Origin: Candidatus Sulfopaludibacter sp. SbA3 | GTDB taxonomy: Bacteria; Acidobacteriota; Vicinamibacteria; Vicinamibacterales; UBA2999 | NCBI GenBank assembly: GCA_945866285.1 | Contig: CAMBHC010000027.1 | Location: 1-14,559, forward strand | Length of the DNA stretch: 14,559 nucleotides | Direction: 5' to 3' | Shown here: positions 5,985 to 12,510 of the stretch, piece by piece | Layout of the letters: every line of letters starts with the position of its first letter | How positions within the stretch are numbered: position 1 is the stretch's first letter | Notes under the pieces: generated by a model | Databases searched by the model: none | What the model was told of the DNA's origin: nothing | Seen by the model: only the letters and a program-made list of their open reading frames with translations | Translations under genes and position numbers: made by a program

Positions 5985-7796
5985 CTATTGAGCGGCCGAG
6001 CCGCGTCGCAATCCGTGACCAATCGGGAACATCCCAGGCAAAGCGATCGGCAGCTTGCCGCCAATCGGCATCTCGCCGGCGAGCGCCTTGATGGCCGCGC
6101 GCGCCGACGCATCTGAGAAATCGTAGGTCAGCATCACGGCAGGCGCCTCGGGCATGCCCATGGCCGTATAGGGATTGCCGAACAACACCGACACGAACGG
6201 CTGCTTGCGCCGCTCGGTGCCGCGAGCAATGTCTTTCAGGAACTGCTCGAGCTGCGGCGCCAGGTCGAGACGGCCGCTGCCAGACGAAGCGCGCACATAG
6301 ATGCCCGCCACCACCGCGTCAAACTTCGCCGCCAGGGCGCGCACCATCTCCAGCTCCGTCGGCGTCGTCCGGTCGGAGATCTCAAACGCCTCGGTAGCCG
6401 CCCACCGCGCTCGCAACTCTGGAATCATCGTCCGGCTCGGCGCGGCAATGCGCCAGCCTGAGGGATAGTCAAGCACCGAGAGGTACATCACGCTGCCGGT
6501 CCGAGGCGTGGCCAGCGGCACCATGGCGCGCTCGTCCTTGATCAGCGTGATCGCGCGATCGCTCACGGCCTGCGCCACGGCTTCGTGCTTGCGGCCACCG
6601 GTCAGCAAGGTCGCGGATTCCAGGTTGACCGTGCGCGTCTTATGCAGGCCGAGCCGCGCCTTGGACTCGAGCAGACGACGGACGGAACGCTCGACCTGCG
6701 CGCGGGGAATGGTGCCGTCCTTCACCGCCGCCACGATCGCCGCGGCGGCCGCGGCGGAGTCGGGTGAATCGAGAATGGCATCAACGCCCGCCTTGACCGC
6801 CAGCACCGCCGCCTCGCCAGGCGAGGCCATCTTGGTAATGGCGGCCATCTTCATGGAGTCGGTGAAGATCAACCCATCGAACTTCATCTGGCCGCGCAGC
6901 ACGTCGCCGATGATGACCGGACTGAACGTCGCCGGTCGCTTCTCGGGGTCGATCGCGGGCATCTCCATGTGCGCCACCATCACGCCGGCAGCACCGGCCG
7001 CCATGCCGCCCTGGAATGGCGGCAACTCGACGGTGTCGAGGCGACTGCGCGGGTGCGTGATGATCGGCAACCCGAGGTGCGAATCCACATCCGTGTCGCC
7101 ATGACCCGGGAAGTGCTTCAGCGTGGCGAGCATGCCGGCGTCCTGCAGACCGGTGACCCAGCCGTTGACCATCGCGCCAACGCGAGCGGGGTCTTCACCG
7201 AACGACCGGATGTTGATCACCGGGTTGCGCGGGTTGTTGTTCACATCCGCCACTGGGCCGAAGTCAACATGGACGCCAATAGCGCGGCTCTCGAGGCCCA
7301 CCACCTTGCCGGCCTCATACGCGAGTTGTGGATCCCCGGCAGCGCCAAACGCCATGGCGCGCGGAAACTTCGTGGTCCCAGCCACGCGCATGGCCACGCC
7401 CCACTCGAAGTCGGCCGTGGTCAACAGCGGCAGCGCCGATACGGCCTGCAGCCGGTTGAACAACGACGCCAACTCGAGCGGCTGCCCAAGAATCACCGGA
7501 CCGTAGGTGTTGTTCAGCATCACGTTCGGCATGGGCTCGGTGCCGCCAAACGCAATCAGCCCGCCGACGTGCGACTCGTGGATCAGCTTGACCAGCGCTT
7601 CATACTGGTCACTGTCGCTACTGAGATAGGTGGAGTTGAGCGGGGCGAAGATCATCTGCCCCACCAACTGCTCGAGGGTCAGCTTCTTGAGCGTCGCCGC
7701 CACCCACTGCTGGGCCACCTTGTCGAGCGCCGGCTGCGCCGCGGCCGGCTGAAGCAGTAGCGCGAGCAGCCCAACGACGACCAAGGCTCTGAACAT
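5985..7796 (-). CDS. Periplasmic GH3 beta-N-acetylhexosaminidase (NagZ-like, two-domain)
   Basis: This 603-residue glycoside hydrolase family 3 enzyme probably removes beta-linked N-acetylglucosamine from muropeptides or chitin oligomers. It has a signal peptide (1-21, ending P-A-A-A|Q), a TIM barrel (about 30-375) and a C-terminal alpha/beta sandwich (about 400-603). K227-H228-F-P-G-H-G-D-T and D238-S-H240 match the Asp-His acid/base loop specific to NagZ-type GH3 enzymes. D313 in I-F-T-D-S-M is the expected nucleophile. Single-domain cytosolic NagZ is about 340 residues; this one resembles the longer exported Bacillus type. The frame extends to 7847, but the signal peptide selects the ATG at 7796, five bases after TACGAT, again leaderless-like. 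It is divergent from moaB and ends 17 bases from the lid-domain gene. Confidence 0.92.
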   Translation of the reverse strand: MFRALVVVGLLALLLQPAAAQPALDKVAQQWVAATLKKLTLEQLVGQMIFAPLNSTYLSSDSDQYEALVKLIHESHVGGLIAFGGTEPMPNVMLNNTYGPVILGQPLELASLFNRLQAVSALPLLTTADFEWGVAMRVAGTTKFPRAMAFGAAGDPQLAYEAGKVVGLESRAIGVHVDFGPVADVNNNPRNPVINIRSFGEDPARVGAMVNGWVTGLQDAGMLATLKHFPGHGDTDVDSHLGLPIITHPRSRLDTVELPPFQGGMAAGAAGVMVAHMEMPAIDPEKRPATFSPVIIGDVLRGQMKFDGLIFTDSMKMAAITKMASPGEAAVLAVKAGVDAILDSPDSAAAAAAIVAAVKDGTIPRAQVERSVRRLLESKARLGLHKTRTVNLESATLLTGGRKHEAVAQAVSDRAITLIKDERAMVPLATPRTGSVMYLSVLDYPSGWRIAAPSRTMIPELRARWAATEAFEISDRTTPTELEMVRALAAKFDAVVAGIYVRASSGSGRLDLAPQLEQFLKDIARGTERRKQPFVSVLFGNPYTAMGMPEAPAVMLTYDFSDASARAAIKALAGEMPIGGKLPIALPGMFPIGHGLRRGSAAQ

Positions 7797-7801
7797 GCGC
7801 C

Positions 7802-7807
7802 ATCGTA
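7802..7807 (-). promoter_or_regulatory. Putative -10 box of the GH3 gene (leaderless type)
   Basis: Minus-strand TACGAT is followed by five bases and the ATG at 7796. No Shine-Dalgarno is present. The -35 zone would lie in the TGGCACC repeats. Confidence 0.4.
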
Positions 7808-7814
7808 ACAAACC

Positions 7815-7848
7815 TTGGCACCCTGGCACCCCTGGCACCTTTGACACC
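7815..7848. repeat. TGGCACC short tandem array between divergent genes
   Basis: TGGCACC occurs at 7816, 7824 and 7833, with a variant TGACACC at 7842, giving periods of 8, 9 and 9 bases. It occupies the middle of the 64-bp gap between the GH3 and moaB starts, where both -35 regions should be. Confidence 0.75.
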
Positions 7849-7854
7849 TATAAT
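7849..7854 (+). promoter_or_regulatory. Consensus -10 box of moaB-moeA (leaderless type)
   Basis: A perfect TATAAT is followed by six bases (CGAGCC) and the GTG start at 7861, so the transcript should begin at the start codon. No ribosome binding site or good -35 is seen. Confidence 0.6.
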
Positions 7855-7860
7855 CGAGCC

Positions 7861-8364
7861 GTGAGTAGCCAGGAACATAAGTCTGCGGCTCCGGGCCGCG
7901 TGCGAGTCTTCGTCCTGACCGTCAGCGACACCCGCACCGACGAGACCGACACCGCCGGCCGGGCCATCATCGAGCGGCTGCTCGAGGCCGGACACGCCGT
8001 GGCGGGCAAGGCCATTGAGCCGGATGAACCGGGCCGCGTGGCGGAACTGGTGCGCCGGCAGGCCGCCATCGGCGACGTGGATGCCATCATCACCACCGGT
8101 GGCACGGGGCTCACCAGCCGAGACAGCACGTTCGAAGCGATCGACGCCCTGCTCCACAAGCGGCTGCCGGGATTCGGCGAGCTGTTTCGCATGCTCAGTT
8201 ATCACGACATCGGCACGGCCGCGATGATGAGCCGCGCCTGCGCCGGCACCATCGGCCGCGTGATCGTCATTTCTCTCCCGGGTTCGGAGGCGGCCGTTCG
8301 TCTCGCGATGACGAAGCTGGTGATTCCGGAACTCGGTCACATGATTCAACAGGCGAACAAATAG
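7861..8364 (+). CDS. moaB: Molybdopterin adenylyltransferase MoaB/Mog family
   Basis: This 167-residue cytosolic protein adenylylates molybdopterin before molybdate insertion. Visible motifs are V-L-T-V-S-D-T-R near the N-terminus, I-I-T-T-G-G-T-G-L-T-S-R-D (MPT-binding loop), the M-S-R-A-C-A-G helix start and S-L-P-G-S, all typical of the MoaB/Mog fold. The frame is open to 7795, but residues before the GTG at 7861 read through the TGGCACC array and are not family-like. TATAAT six bases upstream of this GTG supports leaderless initiation. It abuts moeA with no gap (TAG then ATG), so the two form an operon for successive cofactor steps. No molybdoenzyme is in the window. Confidence 0.92.
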   Translation: MSSQEHKSAAPGRVRVFVLTVSDTRTDETDTAGRAIIERLLEAGHAVAGKAIEPDEPGRVAELVRRQAAIGDVDAIITTGGTGLTSRDSTFEAIDALLHKRLPGFGELFRMLSYHDIGTAAMMSRACAGTIGRVIVISLPGSEAAVRLAMTKLVIPELGHMIQQANK

Positions 8365-9585
8365 ATGGCTAAGACCGAGATGCGTCCCATCAAGGACACC
8401 ATTGCGTTGGAGGAAGCGCGACAGCTGATCGCCGAGGCATGCGGAGCGATCACACGACGCGAGCGCATCCCCCTGCTCGATGCCAACGGCCGCGCCGCCG
8501 CCGTTGACGTGCAGTCCACCCGCGACGTGCCGCCGTTTTCGCGAGCCGGCATGGACGGCTACGCGGTGATCGCCGGCGACACCTTCGGCGCCAGCCGCTA
8601 CGACCCGAAGACGCTGCGGGTGATCGAGAAGGTCTATACCGGCCAGATGCCGACCCAGCAGCTCACGCCAGGCACGGCGGTGGAGATCGCCACCGGCGCG
8701 CCCATGCCCGCAGGAGCGGATGCGGTGGTGATGGTGGAAGAGACCGAGCGCGTCGGCGACCTGGTGCGGGTCCAGACGCCGGTCTATCCCCGCCAGAGCG
8801 TCGGTCGCCAGGGTGCCGACATCGTCATCGGCCAGACGGTGATTCGCGACGGCGAGATCCTGAACCCGAGCCGCATCGGCGCGCTCGCCGCGCTGGGCGT
8901 CGGCGACGTCGAGGTCTACGCGAAGCCCACCGTCGCGATTCTCTCAACCGGCAACGAAATCGTGGACCCTGGCCAGGAACTGCAGCCGGGCCAGATCTAC
9001 GACATCAACAAGTTCACGCTCAGCACGATCATCCAGGAACATGGCGGCGTGCCCATGCCGTTCGCGACCGCGCAAGACACCATCGAGGCCCTGGAACAAG
9101 CCATCGAGGCGTGCGTCGCTTGCGACGTGCTGGTGTTTTCGGGCGGCAGTTCGGTCGGCGAGCGCGACCTGATCCTGGACGTGGTCGCCCGCAAGGGCGA
9201 GATCGTGTTTCACGGCATCGCGGTGAAGCCCGGCAAGCCGACGGTGTTCGGCACCATCCAGGGCAAGCCGATGTTCGGCATGCCCGGCTACCCGACGTCG
9301 TGCCTCTCGAACGCGTACCTGCTGCTGGTGCCGGCGCTGCGCGCCATGGCCCGCCTGAAGCCGCGCCACACGCCAACAGTCAGCCTGCCGCTGGGCCAGC
9401 GGATCGTGTCCACAACGGGCCGTCACCAGTTCTACACGGTGAGGATCGTGGACGGCCAGGCGATGCCGGCCTTCAAGGCATCCGGCGACATCACCTCGAT
9501 GTCACAGGCCGACGGCTACATCGAGATCCCCGCGCAGACCGACATCGCCGAAAAAGGCGAGATCGTCGACGTCAAGCTGTTCTAA
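8365..9585 (+). CDS. moeA: Molybdopterin molybdenumtransferase MoeA
   Basis: MoeA inserts molybdate into adenylylated molybdopterin, the step after MoaB/Mog. At 406 residues it has normal length and all domains. Motifs in order are D-V-P-P-F-S-R-A-G-M-D-G-Y-A-V (54-68), A-T-G-A-P-M-P-A-G-A-D-A-V-V (110-123), I-L-S-T-G-N-E-I-V (193-201), F-S-G-G-S-S-V-G-E-R-D (259-269), V-K-P-G-K-P-T-V-F-G and M-P-G-Y-P-T-S (the active-site loop), then the small C-terminal beta domain. It starts on the base after the moaB stop, suggesting translational coupling; AGGCGA inside moaB is a weak binding site. It is followed by a strongly structured repeat that could end transcription. Confidence 0.95.
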   Translation: MAKTEMRPIKDTIALEEARQLIAEACGAITRRERIPLLDANGRAAAVDVQSTRDVPPFSRAGMDGYAVIAGDTFGASRYDPKTLRVIEKVYTGQMPTQQLTPGTAVEIATGAPMPAGADAVVMVEETERVGDLVRVQTPVYPRQSVGRQGADIVIGQTVIRDGEILNPSRIGALAALGVGDVEVYAKPTVAILSTGNEIVDPGQELQPGQIYDINKFTLSTIIQEHGGVPMPFATAQDTIEALEQAIEACVACDVLVFSGGSSVGERDLILDVVARKGEIVFHGIAVKPGKPTVFGTIQGKPMFGMPGYPTSCLSNAYLLLVPALRAMARLKPRHTPTVSLPLGQRIVSTTGRHQFYTVRIVDGQAMPAFKASGDITSMSQADGYIEIPAQTDIAEKGEIVDVKLF

Positions 9586-9605
9586 GCCACGGATCAACAG
9601 CCACC

Positions 9606-9816
9606 GATTAGACACAGATTAGTCACCGATTCAGAAGGACGTGTCAGGCACGGCCCGACTCAGCCCGGCCGTTGGCCGGGCGGTGGGAGGGAATGCGGCC
9701 CGCGGGAAAGAGCGCGTGTCTCATTCGTGGAGCACTTTCCCACGGGCCGCATTCCCTCCCGTTCCACGCCAGGCGAAGCCTGGCGTGATGAGTCGGGCCT
9801 TTGTCTGTGTCTAATC
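9606..9816. repeat. Outer 13-bp inverted repeat around the cloverleaf element
   Basis: GATTAGACACAGA (9606-9618) is perfectly complementary to 9804-9816. Both ends sit in degenerate CACAGATTA-type repeats (caccgatt at 9602 and 9624; a further ctgtgtaaatctg at 9816-9828). The arms frame the 148-bp inner element. Confidence 0.8.
9652..9799. repeat. Nested palindrome able to fold as a cloverleaf
   Basis: A closing stem pairs 9652-9662 with 9789-9799 (11 bp). Inside are three hairpins. Arm A is 9663-9670/9674-9681 (8 bp, GTT loop). Arm B is 9685-9710/9735-9760 (26 bp with one mismatch, 24-base loop). Arm C is 9765-9774/9778-9787 (10 bp, GAA loop inside GCGAAGC, known as an unusually stable DNA mini-hairpin). 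It lies between the convergent ends of moeA and the COG3671-type gene, so it may stop transcription both ways. It could also be a small non-autonomous mobile element; no open frame is present. Confidence 0.88.
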
Positions 9817-9836
9817 TGTGTAAATCTGCGGCTGTA

Positions 9837-10241
9837 TTAAATCGCGCGGCCGTCGTTCAATCGCAGCCATCCCGACGCAATCCTGTAGATGGCCCAGCAG
9901 CCCAACGCGAACAGGCCGACAAACCAGATCGCAAAGCCGATCAGCACAATGGCCAGCAGGGCGCCGGTCACGAAGATGATGCCGGCCCACAGCATGGAGA
10001 ACCAGAACGTGCGGATCTGCCAGGTGAAGTGCGACTCGAGCCAGGTGCCGCGGGCGGCGCCTCGCTTCACGTAGTTGATGATCACCGCGATAATCGACGG
10101 CCAGCCGAAGATGAACGCGCCGACCACGGTTGACGCGCCAAACGCGCCAAACGCCAGGCCCAGCGCGTGCAGGCCGTAAGTCACGTGCGTGATGGTTATC
10201 AGCGACGGATCAGGCTCGCGAACAACTGTTGCATCGGTCAT
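9837..10241 (-). CDS. COG3671-type inner-membrane protein, function unknown
   Basis: This 134-residue protein has a short acidic N-terminus and about four membrane segments (roughly 16-35, 38-58, 78-98, 100-122). The conserved-looking blocks are T-H-V-T-Y-G-L-H-A-L, G-W-P-S-I-I-A-V-I-I-N-Y-V-K-R, G-T-W-L-E-S-H-F-x-W-Q-I-R-T-F-W and Y-R-I-x-x-G-W-L-R-L-N-D-G at the C-terminus. This pattern matches a widespread family of small uncharacterised bacterial membrane proteins that I recall as COG3671. AGGGAG (10249-10254), seven bases before the ATG, fixes the start. Upstream is a regular array of GTCGGGAG boxes that may be regulatory. It is convergent with moeA and follows the outer-membrane barrel gene on the same strand. 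Confidence 0.82.
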   Translation of the reverse strand: MTDATVVREPDPSLITITHVTYGLHALGLAFGAFGASTVVGAFIFGWPSIIAVIINYVKRGAARGTWLESHFTWQIRTFWFSMLWAGIIFVTGALLAIVLIGFAIWFVGLFALGCWAIYRIASGWLRLNDGRAI

Positions 10242-10257
10242 CGACAGGCTCCCTCTG

Positions 10258-10330
10258 TTTCCGACGGTGATTCCCGACCACGATCATCTCCCGACAAGAG
10301 ACCTCTCCCGACGAGTCGCCAGCTCCCGTC
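10258..10330 (-). repeat. GTCGGGAG direct-repeat array, 17-base period
   Basis: Read on the minus strand, GTCGGGAG or a one- or two-base variant starts at 10330, 10312, 10295, 10278 and 10265, so the steps are 18, 17, 17 and 13 bases. It fills the 87-bp gap just upstream of the COG3671-type gene and touches the stop codon of the barrel gene. It may be an operator array or a decayed intergenic repeat. Confidence 0.72.
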
Positions 10331-11816
10331 AGAATCGAATCACGTTCTCGAGGTACCAGAACGTGAGGCGCGTGCCGCTGAAGTTGTGCTTCACGACGTC
10401 ACCGCCCCACAGGGTTCCCGCATACGCGTTCACCGACCAGTATTTCTTCAGCGGCACATCCACCGTGGCATCGAGCGCGGTGCCCAGGCCCGTGTGCCCG
10501 CCGGCCGCGCGGCCCGAGAACCCGAAGTAGCGTCCGGTGCTCGAGGTGGCACCGCTGCCTTGGTACCACCGGTCCTGCCCGCTCGCCAGCCCCAGTGCAT
10601 GTACTTCGATACGCGCTTTCACCCCGCCGGGTTCAAACCACGCCTGCACGAATGCGTCGGTCAGGTTCATCTGCGCGTAGGTCGATGACAACGCGTACTG
10701 ACGAGACGAGGGCAGCATCTGGAAGAAGGTGCCGTGTCGATCATCGTCGCGGTCGCCATCGCCGGATGACCAGAGGTAACCGGCGCGCAGCCACGGACGC
10801 CCGGCAGCGTGACTCCAGCGATGCCCCACTTCGGCGGCGATGCTGGCGGCGCGGTGCGACTGTCCATACCAGTCGCCAGCTTCTGCGGCCGCCCAGAGCA
10901 CCGTATCCAGTTCACCGTGACGCGTCGGCGTCACGCTCGCGTGCGACCCGCCGAAGGCGGTGATCGTGACGTCAACCGGCCGATCGAGCGAGCCGGTGTT
11001 ATCGACCACGGCGGCCTCGGCACGGCGGTCGCGATACAGCGTGCTGAACAGCTGCCACTCTCGCGCTGCCGCCGCTTTCCGGGCGAACGCGCCGTGGACC
11101 ACCTGCACATCAGGCATCGACAGGTTGGTGGATTCCTCGAACCCGCCTTGCGTCGGCAAAAACGCCGCGGCGGTCGCATGCCATCCGGGCCGGTCCACGT
11201 CCAGGCGTGCGCCGTCGAAGCGACGCTGGTAGTACGACCACGCGAAGTTGCCGACCAGCCGCGAGTGCAGGCGCTCGCGCTTCAAGGTCTCGAGCGATGG
11301 GTTCGCCGACACCACCTCGGCGCCCGTGGCAAACGGCATGCGGCCAAGCGTGACCGACGCGCGATCATCGCGCGCACTCACCCGCAGGTTCAGTTCGCTG
11401 AAATACATCTGGTAGCTGTAGCTGAGGCCGGTGGCCGCGAAGTAGAAGGCACCGGTGCCCAATCCGCCGGGACCAATGGCGTGGGTCGGCAGGTTCTCCA
11501 GGCGCACGTAGTTGAAGGCGCCGCTGAGATCGAACCGCGCGCCATCCACGCGAACGCCGAGTTCGGCGCGATCGCCGACGAAGGTGTAGTCAGGGTTGCC
11601 GACCAGTTCGTCGGGGACCGAGGCCGGGCGCGGCTCGAAGAACGACCACGACTCGACGCGGGTGATGTTGGAGAGAGTACCGGTGACTGCCGGCGGACTT
11701 GGGGGCTTGGAGGCTTGGGGGCTTGGCTCTTGCGCGTTTGTGACCGCAGGAAACACCACCACGAAGGAAACGAAGAAGACTACGAAGGACACGAAGAATC
11801 TTATTGGGCTGCCCAA
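10329..11816 (-). CDS. Outer-membrane beta-barrel protein, alginate-export-like
   Basis: With the TTG at 11816 as start, this is a 495-residue exported protein. The signal peptide has the core F-F-V-S-F-V-V-F-F-V-S-F-V-V-V-F, with cleavage about T-N-A|Q, followed by a short Pro/Ser linker. The body is alternating hydrophobic and polar strands rich in Tyr, Trp and Arg (for example R-A-E-L-G-V-R-V-D-G-A-R-F-D-L-S-G-A-F). It includes S-V-T-L-G-R-M-P-F-A-T-G-A-E-V-V-S, resembling alginate-export-domain porins, and ends in Phe (L-E-N-V-I-R-F), as outer-membrane barrels do. It probably passes a sugar-like or small substrate; specificity is unknown. The frame stays open to 12068 but there it is antisense to sodA and not protein-like. 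The start is uncertain because no ATG precedes the signal peptide. Confidence 0.75.
   Translation of the reverse strand: MGSPIRFFVSFVVFFVSFVVVFPAVTNAQEPSPQASKPPSPPAVTGTLSNITRVESWSFFEPRPASVPDELVGNPDYTFVGDRAELGVRVDGARFDLSGAFNYVRLENLPTHAIGPGGLGTGAFYFAATGLSYSYQMYFSELNLRVSARDDRASVTLGRMPFATGAEVVSANPSLETLKRERLHSRLVGNFAWSYYQRRFDGARLDVDRPGWHATAAAFLPTQGGFEESTNLSMPDVQVVHGAFARKAAAAREWQLFSTLYRDRRAEAAVVDNTGSLDRPVDVTITAFGGSHASVTPTRHGELDTVLWAAAEAGDWYGQSHRAASIAAEVGHRWSHAAGRPWLRAGYLWSSGDGDRDDDRHGTFFQMLPSSRQYALSSTYAQMNLTDAFVQAWFEPGGVKARIEVHALGLASGQDRWYQGSGATSSTGRYFGFSGRAAGGHTGLGTALDATVDVPLKKYWSVNAYAGTLWGGDVVKHNFSGTRLTFWYLENVIRF
11698..11726. repeat. 8-bp tandem repeat encoding the porin linker
   Basis: Units cttggggg, cttggagg and cttggggg are followed by a partial cttgg, about 3.6 copies of an 8-base unit. 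Minus-strand translation gives the P-S-P-Q-A-S-K-P-P-S linker after the signal peptide of the barrel protein. Eight is not a multiple of three, so any copy-number change would shift the frame. Confidence 0.85.
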
Positions 11817-11861
11817 AGAAGCTTCGCGTCCTTCGTGATTTGTCTTCGTGGCCTTCGTGGT
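11758..11861. repeat. CACGAAGG inverted-repeat element
   Basis: The left arm (11758-11796) and the reverse complement of the right arm (11822-11861) are near-identical and built of cacgaagg or tacgaagg units. Between them is a 13-bp palindrome, ttgggc-t-gcccaa (11804-11816). The element begins in the signal-peptide coding region of the barrel gene and ends on the first base of the sodA stop codon. Confidence 0.85.
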
Positions 11862-12463
11862 TAGGCTTTGAGCAGCTTGTTCACTTCCGCCCAGTTGACC
11901 ACGTTCCACCACGCGCCCATGTAGTCGGGGCGGCGGTTCTGGTACTTCAGGTAGTAGGCGTGTTCCCACACGTCGATGCCGAGAATGGCCTTCTTGCCTT
12001 CCATCAGCGGGTTGTCCTGGTTCGGCGTGCTCATCACTTCGAGCTTGCCGCCGTTGTCGATCACCCACGCCCAGCCACTGCCGAAGCGCGTGGCGCCGGC
12101 CTGGTTGACGGCGGTCTTGAACTTCTCGAAGTCACCGAACGAGCTGTTGATGGCATCGGCCACCGCGCCGGTGGGCGCGCCGCCGGCGTTGGGCGCCATC
12201 AGCGTCCAGAACAGCGAGTGGTTCCAGTGGCCGCCACCGTTGTTGCGCACGGCCGCCTTGATGTCGTCCGGCACGCTCGCAATGCCCTTGATCAGGTCAT
12301 CGAGGCTCTTGTCGTGCAGTTCGGGATGCTTGTCGAGCGCGGCGTTCAGGTTGGTGACGTACGCCTGGTGATGCTTCCCGTGATGGATCTGCATCGTCTG
12401 GCTGTCAATGTGGGGTTCGAGCGCCGCAACGTCGTACGGCAGCGCGGGAAGTGAATGAGCCAT
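11861..12463 (-). CDS. sodA: Superoxide dismutase, Mn type
   Basis: SodA converts superoxide to oxygen and hydrogen peroxide. At 200 residues it is normal length. The metal ligands are His27 (M-Q-I-H-H-G-K-H-H), His82 (G-H-W-N-H-S-L-F-W), Asp164 and His168 (D-V-W-E-H-A-Y-Y). Gly-rich N-N-G-G-G-H before His82 and Gln149 in S-T-P-N-Q-D-N-P are features of the manganese rather than the iron form; cambialistic use cannot be excluded. There is no signal peptide, so it is cytosolic. AGGAG at 12474-12478, ten bases before the ATG, fixes the start. It follows nadA on the same strand, 47 bases apart, with a GTAG palindrome between them. Confidence 0.96.
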   Translation of the reverse strand: MAHSLPALPYDVAALEPHIDSQTMQIHHGKHHQAYVTNLNAALDKHPELHDKSLDDLIKGIASVPDDIKAAVRNNGGGHWNHSLFWTLMAPNAGGAPTGAVADAINSSFGDFEKFKTAVNQAGATRFGSGWAWVIDNGGKLEVMSTPNQDNPLMEGKKAILGIDVWEHAYYLKYQNRRPDYMGAWWNVVNWAEVNKLLKA

Positions 12464-12481
12464 GAAAGTCTCTCTCCTAAC

Positions 12482-12506
12482 GTAGCGGCGGGTCTTCAGA
12501 CCCGCC
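12482..12506. repeat. GTAG-headed REP-like palindrome
   Basis: GTAG (12482-12485) precedes a perfect 9-bp hairpin pairing GGCGGGTCT (12487-12495) with AGACCCGCC (12498-12506). It is a close copy of the element at 5484-5508 and sits between nadA and sodA. It could act as a weak terminator or mRNA stabiliser. Confidence 0.82.
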
Positions 12507-12510
12507 TTGC

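Noticed and set aside
6969..7760. 263-codon plus-strand frame inside the GH3 gene
   Set aside because: It is rich in Arg and His with no motif; the minus strand has all GH3 catalytic motifs.
7841..7854. TTGACA next to TATAAT as a full promoter
   Set aside because: The two boxes are only two bases apart; TTGACA here is part of the last TGGCACC-like unit. Only TATAAT was kept.
9586..9836. Integron attC site or tRNA-like gene
   Set aside because: There is no integrase, no attC core pairs at the ends and no tRNA features; arm lengths do not fit a tRNA.
10258..10330. CRISPR array
   Set aside because: The 8-base repeats and 5-10 base spacers are far too short, and there are no cas genes.
10809..11864. 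351-codon plus-strand frame over the barrel gene
   Set aside because: It reads through the repeats and has no domain; the minus frame has a signal peptide, strands and a C-terminal Phe.
11817..12068. N-terminal extension of the barrel protein to 12068
   Set aside because: It is antisense to sodA, Arg/Gly/Pro-rich and would bury the signal peptide inside the protein.
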